A stretch of DNA of 64,000 bases, taken from the NCBI GenBank assembly GCA_905221605.1, contig CAJNDS010002594.1, positions 152,001-216,000 on the forward strand, in the 5' to 3' direction. The position numbers were made by a program, and so were the translations under genes. The DNA comes from Symbiodinium natans (lineage: Eukaryota; Sar; Dinophyceae; Suessiales; Symbiodiniaceae). The notes under the pieces are model-generated. The model had not been told where the DNA came from and made no database searches. It saw only the letters and a list, made by a program, of their open reading frames with translations. Numbering within the stretch: position 1 is the stretch's first letter; the number at the start of each line of letters is the position of its first letter. This document shows positions 22,247 through 32,330 of the stretch, one piece after another.

Positions 22247-23829
22247 CTCTGTTTTCGCAGATCACGCGACGCTCTCCGGATGTCCTGCATTTGTTGCTGA
22301 TGCTGAAGCTCTTGCTCCCGCAGTTCCTGAGCGCAACACACGTAGAGAGCCGCTATCGAATGGTCAACTCATAGCCATGAGACCTCTCGTTCCTTCTGAA
22401 GCTCGGACTCCATCTTCCGTACCTAGACTCGGCAATCCGCAGCAAAGCAGTTCATGCAGCCTGCCACAGCCTGAACTGACCAGCCTGTTGTGAATCTGCT
22501 TCTACTTCTTTCTGAGCTTCTTCCAGGCGCTTCTGCTTGCCTTTTTCACTGTGCAAGGGACTTTGCATGCCCAAAGGCTCTGCCAAGTGCCCTATAATGC
22601 ACAATTGCCTTCGAGGCGGCCCAGCTGCTTTTCGAACTTCGCCCTGGAACAGGACGCTGCAAATTGCGATCCACACTGACCGCTCACTTCTCTACTCCAT
22701 CGACATCTGGGCCTTATGCAAGAGATGCGCATGTCGCAGGAATCAATGACCTGAACACATCTCGGCATGCAGGATGGCACGATAATGCGGCGAGCCTTGA
22801 ATGACAAGCTTCAGACACTTTCAGACAACGACACTACAAGCTTGAAAAAGCAGCGCCCTCACAACAAACATTGCGGCACTGATCCAGCGGATCACTCAGC
22901 AGGTTACATAAAACAAAACAATGAAACTGAAATTCCGTGCAGCGAATGAGCAGATTCGACAAAACACAGAGCATAGTAGAAATAGAGTGGAAAGATGAGC
23001 GCCCTTCCCTCCCCAGTGTTGTTGATGTCTGACCAAGGAGAGGAATAATGGGGTCGATGACTCTCGACAAGTGGTGGGGCTATTGGGGTGCCGGGGGGGA
23101 GTGGGGGGGAATGGATCTCGGTGAGATCTTTGCTGTCCTGCCGGGTTCTGAACCTGTTTGAACACATCCTGCCATGGCGTCCCAAGGTGCCTTCGAAGGG
23201 AAACAGACAGGGCATGGGACGGGTGCGTGACACGTGACACGGACTGCTAGCACCTGTGAGCACGAAGAGAACGTGCGGGATTGATTCATCCTCCCACATA
23301 TCGGTGAGGAAACCGGTATCGCAAAAGCCGATGCGCTGGTAGCACGGATGTTCACTGCGCCCCCCTCTCCCCCCCCCTCCCCCCACTCCCAACCGAGGCA
23401 AGGCGAAGCAACGGGTCAACTACCATACCCACACATCGAACATAGCATCTTCGACCTTTGCCACCACTCAACCCATCGCAAAATCGCAATGAGAATGATG
23501 GTACTCCAAGTTGTGAAGCGCGAAATGATTCGACCGAGGCCTCGGTCAACGTCTTCCGCTGCTCAAGCATTTGCGACAGCCGCCTGTGGCGATCTGTAAC
23601 GCTGTTTCATTCAGTTGAGCTGGGCCCAGGCCCATTGCAAGACAGCATAAGTCATCCAGCAAGGCCTCTCCAGCTCCTGGATATCTTCGTCGAGAGCTGC
23701 TCGCTCGTGACTCGCTTTCTCCCTTTCCTGAGGCCGCATCTCACATCATTTCACAAAATCCGAACCAGGGAATCTGGGCAGCAGCACGGCAGTATCGTCT
23801 ATCGTCTGCTGGTCGATTGCTTCTGTAAC
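22247..23829 (-). CDS. Central coiled-coil exons of the 17.6-28.2 kb gene
   Basis: Exons: 23829 to about 23780 (VTEAIDQQTIDDTAVLL), 23727-23666 (EREKASHERAALDEDIQELE), 23583-23541 (RLSQMLEQRKTLTE), 22540-22485 (KQKRLEEAQKEVEADSQQ), 22422-22384 (VRKMESELQKERE), 22326-22247 (ELREQELQHQQQMQDIRR and onward to RDLRKQ). The 23666/23583 pair joins in phase (AG + G gives Arg), as do the last three. All acceptors are AG|G; donors are GC or GT. Translations are continuous heptad-type coiled coil rich in Glu, Gln, Lys, Arg and Leu. This fits a long structural or motor-associated rod protein. No globular domain is visible. More exons probably lie between 23.5 and 22.6 kb and below 22.2 kb, for example a frame reading GIIRRRVVWQRLMEPHRES near 22.1 kb. 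Confidence 0.7.
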
Positions 23830-24428
23830 CTGCAGAGTGTTCGCAGATGTTGATAGTTCAGAAGTGTCAAAGTGCATTTCCATGTTAGTAGGAATAAGGT
23901 GTGGCATTCACATGCGAGCCTGCTGCCACTCTTCCTTTAAGTTTTGCGAGTCCTGCATGCTTTATTGAGAAGGAACCCAATCGTCAAGACATGTCAAACA
24001 GACTTTTCCATCCGCGCGGCATCAGCAGGGCAAGTCACCAGGCAATCTCCCCGGTCCCCCTCGTCCATCATCAGGCCCAAACAAACTTCTGGAGCTGGCG
24101 GAACGCCGGTGCATTCTGGTGAGCTCAATTCCATGACAGCTGACCATGCACAGAAGATTCGAGCACGCGCGCACGTGATTGCCGGCAAGCACGCAAGAAC
24201 GAAGCGGCACAACAGTGAAAAAAATTGACAACACCTTTCACGTGCCCGGATCCCCTGTTCAGGCCATGAGCAGTTGCAAGTATCCACATGGTTCGATACG
24301 AGAATGATGCTGCAAATGTGTCCTTCTCGATGTGGGACTGTGCCAAATCCATCCGTTTCCTGTGCCAACTGCACGGAATGAGGCTACAGGCAGAGTCCCC
24401 AGCAATCAGAATCAATGCAAAGCCACAC

Positions 24429-24448
24429 CTTTCAGCTTCGATGCGAGC
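24429..24448 (-). CDS. Probable micro-exon ARIEAE
   Basis: A 20-base piece with AG|G acceptor and GT donor reading A-R-I-E-A-E. It fits between coiled-coil exons on the same strand, but it is too short to be certain. Confidence 0.35.
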
Positions 24449-25011
24449 CTGCACGCCACCAACATGCACTTGGAGCAGCAATCGGCTTGAAGGCATGCCT
24501 CCTCCGATTGAAGATGACGAAGGCAACGTTCCTCTGTAGCGTGGAAGCCCTGCGAAGTTCTGGGTGAAAGATGGTGAAAGCTCATGTGATGCTCGTCTGT
24601 TGCTAGTGCATCAACAAAGTGCCTCTACTCCTTCCGTGCGTAGAACCTGGAGCTGCAGGGCAGATCAGGGCAGACTTGAAGCTAAGAGAGGCAAAAAATA
24701 GCAAAGATGTCGCGCCTCTGCACGATCCAAAGCTTCGTTGGCTATCGAAACTCGATCCCTGGAATCACGGGACAAGCAAGTGCCTGGAAGCTGACACGCA
24801 GGGCAAGTTTGCGAGCCTGGTGAGGTTCAACAAACTTTCCGTAAAAGCAACCATCTTCTGTGCACCAATGGCTACCTGACAGCTGTCAAGGCTCGAAGCT
24901 TAGGACAACTTTATATCACAAGCCTTGTTCGCCCAGGCAGGCTTGTCAAGCATGAAAGAAGTTACTTTGCTAAGTTCCTGCATTCCACATGCAGTTTTAT
25001 CGGCTGCGGAC

Positions 25012-25310
25012 CTCTTCAAGCTCTTTGGAAATCATGTCTTTCAACCCCTGGATTGTGCCATCCAGCGCATCAGCCTTCAAAGTCAAGAGCGTTGTTAAAT
25101 GCGTTTCAAAACACAAAGCCCATGAAACGCAACCCTGATGCCTCCTCAAACTGCTCATTGTCGCACAACTTGTTTTGGTCAGCCTCGAAGGAAACGAAAC
25201 AAACGAAAAAGGGGGCCGCAAGCAATTTTCTTGGAAGTTGGTTTGCGTCTGAGACGGCCACCTCGGTCTTGGCCAATCGTTGCCGAAAGTCAGCGATATT
25301 GTCGGCTGTT
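25012..25310 (-). CDS. Three-exon coiled-coil module, copy B
   Basis: Exons about 25310-25262 (TADNIADFRQRLAKTE, GT donor), 25183-25142 (ADQNKLCDNEQFEE, AG|G and GC), 25074-25012 (ADALDGTIQGLKDMISKELE plus E, AG|G and GT). All join in phase 0. Joined, the second and third read ...CDNEQFEE-ADALDGTIQGLKDMI, similar in pattern to UVR-type motifs (x-F-E-E-A-x-x-L-x-x-x-I-x-x-L). That similarity is by eye only. The same three-exon set occurs at 27888-28161. Confidence 0.7.
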
Positions 25311-25786
25311 TTCTGGCTGGCAGACAGGCACGTAGCCTGCAGCTCCCAACATCAGACCAGAACAAGCTCTAGCCGCCACGGACACATCAAACAGCACCTA
25401 AGCTCGTGAACGTGCTGGTTTCCGTAGAAATCGCGCGCGACCATGCAACAGCGATTCAGAAAGTTCGGACCCCAAAACATCAAACAATCAACAGCCGCAA
25501 CAAGCCAAGAGCAAAATGCACGACTACATGCCTTGGACTTACGTGCTTCTCCGAGCTCCACAAAGCTTTGTGATCGCCCAGCTGCATGTGGTAGACACTA
25601 GAGGCATCATCGGACTCGACTGAGCGTATGCAGGCTCCACAAAAAATTGTTTCGAACCTCTACACCAAACCTACCGTTACACAACCAAGCGGTGCGTCGT
25701 TTTTGCATAAATGCGAGGCCATGGTCCAAGAGCAGGCCCACCTGGCTAGACTGGCTAGACTGGCTAGAGCCCGTTTGTGTGCGAGC

Positions 25787-25939
25787 CTGCGCTTCCAGCA
25801 AGCGATGCTGCTCCTGCTGTAACAGAACGTGCAGGAGTATGCAGAAGTAGCTCGGACAGCTTGGACCCTGATTTGCGACTCCTTGTCGCTGTCATTCAGC
25901 TGCTCTTCCAGCCACTGACGCACACCCGCAGCATTGAAC
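25787..25939 (-). CDS. Two joined coiled-coil exons
   Basis: Exons 25939-25867 (FNAAGVRQWLEEQLNDSDKE then SQIR, after one leading base) and 25813-25787 (EQHRLLEAQ). Acceptors are AG|G; donors are GT then GC. They join in phase. Placed between module copies A and B, so they belong to the same transcription unit or to the duplicated gene copy lying between them. Confidence 0.6.
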
Positions 25940-26039
25940 CTGATACTGCCATGCAGACGTTCGGGCGAGCATGGTACAAACAAGAGCCACAAGCACGAGC
26001 AGGCGTAGTAAGCCCATCGCGCCCGGTGCAGCTTCTCTT

Positions 26040-26420
26040 GCCTTGATCTGGGTGATGGCTACTGCATCCACAAAGTCAAACGTGGAACACACACGGAGAA
26101 TGCACCCTATGCACCAGCGTGAGTTCGACACGGAGACGGTGCTGGCTCAGGCGGCGGGGGTGGCTTGACCTGTGTCGTGCAAGGGTGCCGCATGGCGCCG
26201 CATGGCGCCGCATGGCGCCGTATGGCGCCGCTGGTCGCTCAACCAGCGCAAAGATGCTCTTACACTTGGGCCTGCAGCGGAAGCCCAGCCGAGAATTGCG
26301 GAGCCGCAACCTGCGGAGGCGCAACCTGCGGAGGAGCCTCCGCAGGCAAGGCCTCCTTCAAAGTGCGCTCGAGGGAGGCCGACCTTGCCAACGCGGCCAT
26401 GACAGCGCATCAGCACTCTT
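26040..26420 (-). CDS. Pro/Ala-rich segment, copy 2 of a duplicated gene part
   Basis: Minus-strand pieces, 5' to 3': LERTLKEALPAEAPPQV with further P-P-Q-V-A repeats (about 26.28-26.40 kb), [14 protein letters not shown] (about 26.13-26.16 kb), FDFVDAVAITQIK followed by a GC donor (about 26.04-26.08 kb). The same order occurs at 32.33-30.79 kb with a related sequence. The acceptor before FDFV here is AC rather than AG, which may mark decay of this copy. No domain recognised. Confidence 0.45.
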
Positions 26421-26498
26421 TGCTGCTCAACTTAAGCTCTACGATTCTACGATACGACTCTACGCACGGGAACCTGATCGGGCTCCAATCCAGGAGCC

Positions 26499-26729
26499 TC
26501 ATGCGACATCCGCAGTAGGGGGCGGACTCTTTGGCTGCCAAAGCAGACTGCGATGATGCCTGTCATTTAAGTTTACTTGAAAGTTGCAACTGCTAGGACT
26601 CGGAAAACCCTGCTGCCAGCAAACATTGCTGTGAAGACTACAACCGATCTCAGCAGAAGCTTGCAATTGCACTTTCAGCAGAGCGCGTGCACTTTCCACA
26701 GATTTTCGGCCCCGACAAGACTTGGACAC
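26499..26729 (-). CDS. Open frame with a helical stretch
   Basis: A 76-codon minus-strand frame with RKSVESARALLKVQLQAS in the middle, which has coiled-coil character. No AG|G acceptor directly precedes the helix. It could be an exon of the same run; boundaries are undefined. Confidence 0.25.
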   Translation of the reverse strand: MSKSCRGRKSVESARALLKVQLQASAEIGCSLHSNVCWQQGFPSPSSCNFQVNLNDRHHRSLLWQPKSPPPTADVA

Positions 26730-26820
26730 CGGGACAGGGTGTCTCTTCAGGCAATCAAACGATGAGCTGCATGAGCTGACACCTTAGCTGCCTAGCAAAA
26801 ATCCTGATTGATGCTCAGCT

Positions 26821-27435
26821 TTGCTTTGTGCGGACCGTCGTGAGCTCCCGCTTGTACGGAATCCTTATGAGATCATGAATGCTATGTTTCAAACGAGTTC
26901 ATATGAATGTCAGTCAGGCCTTAACCCAATTAAATCACAGAATGAGTCCTCAGATGCAATCTATCCTGTCAATATCTTGAATCTTTCTCAAGGCTCTTGT
27001 ACAATTTGCTTGCTCCAACAACGCTTGGGAATTTTCAGAAGGGCGACAAGCGAACAAACTGGCAGCGATATGACTTACAAGCCCATGAACCATCACGGGC
27101 TTGATGGGCTTGATAGTCAACCTGAGTATCAAGTCCGTCAGGTCGAGAACACAGGTTCTTCAGTTGAAATTAAAGGAAAGTTAGAAACAATTCAGCAGTC
27201 GGCCCTTATCTTGTTCAACCAATCTAACATGCGAAACAGGGATGACAAGAATGCTAAATCGAACACGTTTCAAGTTGTGCAAAACACTAAGCAGCTGCCA
27301 CAAGAGTGGCACGCGGCTTGCGCACGGGTGCCCCAATACCACTCACGAAGACAACGTTTTTCAGCCCCAAAAGATGGACCGTTTTGCGCTTGCCATAACA
27401 TTTTGGAAATCCAAGCTTCGCGAAACGTTCAATGA
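26821..27435 (+). CDS. Plus-strand open frame, unknown
   Basis: 204 codons from the Met, rich in Gln, Asn, Ser and Thr, without repeats, transmembrane segments or known motifs. This length is only slightly above chance for a window of this size. It lies between module A and the duplicated segment, opposite to the direction of all supported genes. Confidence 0.2.
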   Translation: MLCADRRELPLVRNPYEIMNAMFQTSSYECQSGLNPIKSQNESSDAIYPVNILNLSQGSCTICLLQQRLGIFRRATSEQTGSDMTYKPMNHHGLDGLDSQPEYQVRQVENTGSSVEIKGKLETIQQSALILFNQSNMRNRDDKNAKSNTFQVVQNTKQLPQEWHAACARVPQYHSRRQRFSAPKDGPFCACHNILEIQASRNVQ

Positions 27436-27887
27436 TTGATTCTTCCAAAACTCCAAAAGTCCAAGGCTGCTATGACCAGCACTGCCAAAACTTTTCGGTC
27501 TAACGAGTCAAAACCCCAAAACTTCTAAGTAAACCTCGAGAAACTCGAAAAAGCTGGGACTAACCACTCCAATTTTTTTAGACCCCAGCAGATCTCAAAT
27601 CTAAAAAATGAGGGTGCTCATTGAGGGCTTCAGGATTGCCGGCTCGCACTAGCTCCCTGACGCCTCCATAGCCTGTCTGCTTGTTTTCAGTCCTGTATAC
27701 TGCCTGCTGCTTGCTTGTGCTGGGCCTAAAGAGACACATGCACGACATGACATATGTGGGTCGCTCTGTACCTGAATCTAGAAACCAACTTGTCCACAAC
27801 TCTGAAAATGCGAGAAGGCACATTTGCACAATAATAATGGCAAACAAACCGCCAAAAACACTCACAGCACATGGCGCCTCCGGACAC

Positions 27888-28161
27888 TCCTTGGAGATCA
27901 TTTCTTTCAGTGCTTGGATGGTGCAATCCAACGCCTCCGCCTTGACAAACACAATGTAACCACATGCAGTTAACCAACAAAAACGGGCCTCTTCGAACTG
28001 CTCATTGTCACAAAGTCTCTGAAGTTCAGCCTGAAAAAATGTGACTGCGACAGGCCTGCACTTTATATTGCACTTGACTCGCCCGTTTGTTTTTCTGATT
28101 TTTTGCAAGGCTCTGGCCTCGGCCGTTTCTAAACGTTGCTGGAGGTCGGCGACGCCGACTC
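27888..28161 (-). CDS. Three-exon coiled-coil module, copy A
   Basis: Exons 28161-28118 (VGVADLQQRLETAE after two bases), 28030-27989 (AELQRLCDNEQFEE), 27940 to 27888 or 27890 (AEALDCTIQALKEMISK). Acceptors are AG|G; the first two donors are GC and the third is GA or GT. All join in phase 0. The exon boundaries fall at the same residues as in copy B, and the 42-base middle exon has identical length in both copies. This is the rightmost placed part of the 17.6-28.2 kb run; the 5' end of the gene was not found. Confidence 0.7.
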
Positions 28162-29124
28162 CTTTTCCAGAAAGATGGCTGGCCTGGCAACACTCCATGT
28201 CACTGAGTGCGTGAACAATATACATATATCTATAATCAGATCTGCATCCTTCAATTAGCACTCCGCCATGTGACGAACGTCGCTACCCTTTTCCTTACTG
28301 CTGTGCGCAATCCACCGCTCGAGAGGCTCTGCATACCCTGCCTAGTTTCAGCCCGTCCTTCAGTGGAATCATGGGGTATTAACCGGTCGACTGGATTCCC
28401 GAAGCCAGGGGGAATTGTCACAGTGTGACATCCGCAGGTCCCTGTGGACGAAATGCGTGACATACGGGCGACTCCACGAGGCGGCACACGGAGGCTGCCA
28501 GTTTGGCCCGTAACACATGGGCTATAACTTAATTCGTACGTTCGTCGGTTTCTAGATCGGTCTCATAGAACAGTAACTGTAGTCACGCTAGTTTCCCCAA
28601 GCAGAAAGATCAGCTACATGAGCAGCTACATGTGTGGACCTACTGATACTAGTAGTCGGCCGAAGCTTTGTGTCCTAGAGTCAATGCTGCAAATTCAAGT
28701 ACCGAATCAATTAAGTGGCACTTAAGACACAGTTTGGGCTAAAGCGGGAACTCAAGCCACTGCTTCTTGAGGGGTTCTCGTTTAAGTTAAAAGCCGTTGA
28801 TGATTTCAGTCCCTACGTCGGCAATGAAAAGCTTTCGGAGGAGGTAGCAAATATTGGATGGTGGATGATACTGTGAGAAACAATAGTTGCATGGATTGGA
28901 CTTTGGAGCCACTCCGTTAAATTCATGAACATGCGAAACGGCTGCATCAAATTAAGACTGACTGCCCCGCATGTATATACGGTAAAGTTAACAATATATA
29001 GAAAAAAACAGCAAGAATTAAGGCAATAATGTAACTTGGTAGGTACGCATCTAGTGCTGTGATATGGCATTATCAAAAACACACCAAGCAGGAATGCACC
29101 CCATAGGACAACATCCACCCCAAA

Positions 29125-29315
29125 ACAGATCCAGGATCCAATATCTAGGATCCAAAACCAAGATCAAAAATCCGAGGTCCGATATCCGAAGCCCAAGACC
29201 CATCCAAAGTTCACAAGATCCCAGCATTTTGAGGCCAAGGATCCAAATCCCAGATCCAACGCCCAAAACCCAAGATCCGCGGTGCAAAATGTTTAGGCCC
29301 AAGGATCCGAGATGC
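29125..29315. repeat. Degenerate (A)AGATCC repeat
   Basis: Imperfect copies of a 7-13-base unit around aggatccaa, aagatccca and ccgatatccga. Open plus-strand frame (Ile/Pro/Arg/Ser) is repeat-derived. Confidence 0.7.
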
Positions 29316-29340
29316 AAGACCTATCTCCCTTGCAGTAGGT

Positions 29341-29420
29341 CGGGGGGGGGGGGGGGGGTGGCGCTTGCACATTTGCGTATATATGCATGAACCATATATA
29401 TGTATATATATATATATGTA
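29341..29420. repeat. Poly-G run and TA-rich microsatellite
   Basis: A run of about 18 G followed about 35 bases later by tatatatgtatatatatatat. Both are simple expansions. Confidence 0.85.
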
Positions 29421-29831
29421 TGCTCGATTCCCCCCCCCAAAGATCTATTTCCAGAACCCCAAAGACGCAAAATTAAAAATCTAGCAAAAATCAGGAAACC
29501 CAAAAACAACAATACAAAAAAATGAATCTTTGAGACTCTTGGAAAGATGAAACCAAAAACACCCAAACGAGAAAGAAAACGAAAGAAAACAATAAAACCA
29601 GAAAACAATGCGGGGGTTTACGAAAATGGGGGCCCCTAGTTTAGACGCCCAAATAGTAGGATCCGCGTAAAATAAGGACCCCAACAAGGTGCCCCTAATT
29701 TCGGAAACCTCCATTTTTCAAAACTCTTGCTGTCAGGGATAATCGTTCCCCTTTTCCAAGACTTGTTGGTTCTATTTTTTGTTTGGTTTGGGCGTTTTGG
29801 GTTTCGTCTTTCCAAGAGTCTCAGAGCAAGG

Positions 29832-30213
29832 ACGACTTGAGTACGACTAACATGTGCAGTAAACTTTGATTGTAATACAAGCCGTTTTAATTCCATATTA
29901 ACCAAGCTGACGTACTAATGAAGAACCACTTGTATACAATATATCATGTCTGAAGCGCACAATTCGCACAAACAAGCTTGAAAATACAGAACTGTTCTCC
30001 TAGAAACGTAGAATTGTTAAACAACGACGACTTGAGTACAAGTAACATGTGCACTAAATTATGATCAAAATACAAGCAGTTTTCATTCCATAATAACGAC
30101 ATACTGCTGACGTACAAATTAAATACCACTTGTATGGTATATGTTATGTCCAAAACACACAACTCGCACAGACAAAAATAAAAAGTACATGATTCTCCTA
30201 GAAACGTATTACT
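29832..30213. repeat. Tandem duplication of a roughly 190-bp AT-rich unit
   Basis: Copies at 29832-30026 and 30027-30213 both start acgacttgagtac and share catgtgca.taaa, ccacttgtat, and ctcctagaaacgta near the end. Divergence is moderate with small indels. No coding frame is preserved. Confidence 0.85.
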
Positions 30214-30596
30214 TGCCTCGTGAAGATCAAAGTACTCGGAAATTCACAAACCTAACGAATCCCGAACCCTCGCAAGAATGTCTTGTGAAGTTTGGACTTT
30301 TGAGTTTTCAGATACAAATAAAGCAGTTTTGCTCAGCAGTTCGTTCTTTTGCTAAAGAAGTAATGCTTGTCAGTGCAACTTATGCAACTTAAGAATACTG
30401 ACGCCATTGCATGACACGTTTGTGCATGCGTGAAAGAATGGCTGACGCTCATAGGGGTAAGACTAAGACTCAACGGGCAGAATGGTTACGACAAAATGAG
30501 GCCCACTGCGTCGACCACGTTCATGCTGCTGGCATCTGTCATTTTTAGTAGCGCGAAAGCAGTTGGAGGACAACACTTTCCCAAACCATTTCCAAT

Positions 30597-30831
30597 GCTG
30601 CCGATGCGAACTGTGACATCGGCTTAGCATCTCTTCAGCCTTCACACAGAAAGTGCAGAAGCCAAACCTTCTGAAGAATTGCTCCGACCTTCGCCCAAAA
30701 TACGATCCCATTCCTACCCCATTGCTCGCAGGTGGCTGTCAAATCTGTCAACGACGCATTCACGCCACATGGCGCTAAGCAAGCCGACCTTGTCGGCATC
30801 ATCGAGCCGGTCTTCTCTAACAAAGTCAAAC
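30597..30831 (-). CDS. Two probable exons, copy 1 of the duplicated gene part
   Basis: Exon 30831-30789 reads FDFVREDRLDDADK after one base (AG|G acceptor, GT donor). Exon starting at 30639 reads AEEMLSRCHSSHRQHWK (AG|G acceptor, GT donor near 30585). FDFV is shared with the piece at about 26.07 kb. Same strand as all neighbours. No family recognised. Confidence 0.45.
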
Positions 30832-30872
30832 CTGCTGAAGCGGTTTGATGTTGACCAGAAGACATGCATTGC

Positions 30873-31030
30873 TCATGAACGAGCAGCAATGAGAATGAGC
30901 AGCAATGAGCGTTGTTTTTGGCGCTTGTAAGGCTGTGACGGAGATGATGCGGGCTCAGGTGGTGGAGGTGGCTTGGCCTGCGCCAACTTGCGTTCACGCG
31001 GAGTGCGGCCATCCATCTCGAACGCAGCTC
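30873..31030 (-). CDS. Proline-rich exon, copy 1
   Basis: Reads [18 protein letters not shown] on the minus strand and corresponds to [14 protein letters not shown] at about 26.15 kb. The open frame upstream (to 31784) is the GA minisatellite read as Pro/Ser/Leu and is not coding. Exon limits are not fixed. Confidence 0.4.
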
Positions 31031-31730
31031 TCAAGAGAAAGAGAGAAAAAGAGAGAGAAATAGAGATAGAGTTAGAGATAGAGAGAGGGAGAGGGCGAGA
31101 GAGGGAGAGGGGGAGAGGGGGAGAGGAGGAGAGGGGGAGAGGGGGGAGAGGAGGAGAGAGGGAGAGGGGGAGAGGGGAGAGGGGGGAGAGGGGGAGAGGA
31201 GGGGGAGAGGAGGGGGAGAGGAGGGGGAGAGGGTGGGGAGGAGAGGGGGAGTAGAGGAGAGAGGGAGAGGGGGAGAGGGGAGGAGGGGGAGAGGGGGAGG
31301 AGAGGGGGAGGAGAGGGGGAGGAAGGGGGAGGAGAGGGGAGAGGAGGGGGAGAGGGGAGGGGGAGAGGGGGGAGAGGGGGAGGGGAGAGGGGGAGAGGGG
31401 GAGGGGGGGAGGGGGGAGAGGGGGGGGGAGAGGGGGGGGAGAGGGGGGGGAGAGGGGGGGGAGAGGGGGGGGGAGAGGGGGGGGGGAGAGAGGGGGGGGA
31501 GAGGGGGAGGGAGAGAGGGGAGGGAGAGGGGGAGGGAGAGGGAGGGGGAGAGGGAGGGGGAGAGGGGGGGGAGAGGGGGAGAGGGGGAGAGGGGAGAGGG
31601 GAGAGGGGGAGAGGGGGAGAGGGGGAGAGGGGGAGAGGGGGAGAGGGGGCGAGGGGGAGAGGGGGAGAGGGGGAGAGGGAGAGAGGGAGAGAGGGAGAGA
31701 TGGAGAGGGAGAGGGGGAGGCACAGGGACA
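31027..31730. repeat. 700-bp GA-only minisatellite
   Basis: Nearly pure purine on the plus strand: GAGAGGGG, GGGAGA and GAGGGGGA units with longer G runs at 31390-31500. Extended homopurine tracts of this kind can form triplex (H-DNA) structures; whether this one does is inference. Open frames of 246-454 codons crossing it are artefacts. Confidence 0.95.
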
Positions 31731-32149
31731 GGGATAGAGAAAGAGCAAGCATGTTTTTCCAATCCCCAGCCGAAAATTGAGCAATTAGATGGAGTGCTGC
31801 AGGGATCAGCAAGGATTGGGCACTCCACAGGTGTTCTGCCAGACTCTCCAGGATTGCACCCCAGGTATCGAACGAAGTACTGCCTGGGCCTACAGGATTC
31901 TACGGGTGCGTTCTCCAAGGGCTCTCCGGCAAATAAAAACTCCACAAGACTCTTTACAGCATTCCACAATCCGGAAAATCCGGAAACTCCGGAAATACTT
32001 TGCGGAAATTTGTGCGCTTCTCTACAGCGGGCACCCGGCAGGATTGTCTGCGGGCCCGGGGTCAGGAGACCCAGGCGAGGAGAAAGGCTGAAAAAGCGAC
32101 AACCACCCGAATGTACGCAACGTGTATCAACGTGTTCTACCTTGCTCCA

Positions 32150-32330
32150 TGCTGCTCTCACCGCTCCGCTGCGCCTCTGCTGGTCGCGCAGCCGCTGCCT
32201 CCAGCGCCTGCGGAGCTGCCTGCGGTGCCGCCTGTGGAGCCGCCTGCGGAGCCGCCTCTACAGGCAAGGCCTGATCTGGCTTGCGCTCGAGGTAAGCTGG
32301 CCTTGTCAGCAGGAACGTGTACAACAACGC
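32150..32330 (-). CDS. Ala/Pro/Gln-rich exon, copy 1
   Basis: Minus frame reads AYLERKPDQALPVEAAPQ followed by A-A-P-Q repeats. It matches in order and wording the LERTLKEALPAEAPPQV segment at 26.3 kb. The plus strand keeps recognisable identity too (ggcaaggcct, tgcgctcgagg in both). Probably an exon of a gene of which 25.9-26.4 kb is a duplicate. Function unknown. Confidence 0.4.

Larger units (their letters stand above)
28162..30600. other. Gene-free, repeat-bearing interval
   Basis: No supported exon. Contains a GATCC/AAGATC-type degenerate repeat (29.13-29.32 kb), a G run, a TA stretch and the roughly 190-bp tandem duplication described separately. Composition is AT-rich from 28.5 to 30.4 kb. 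Confidence 0.5.
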
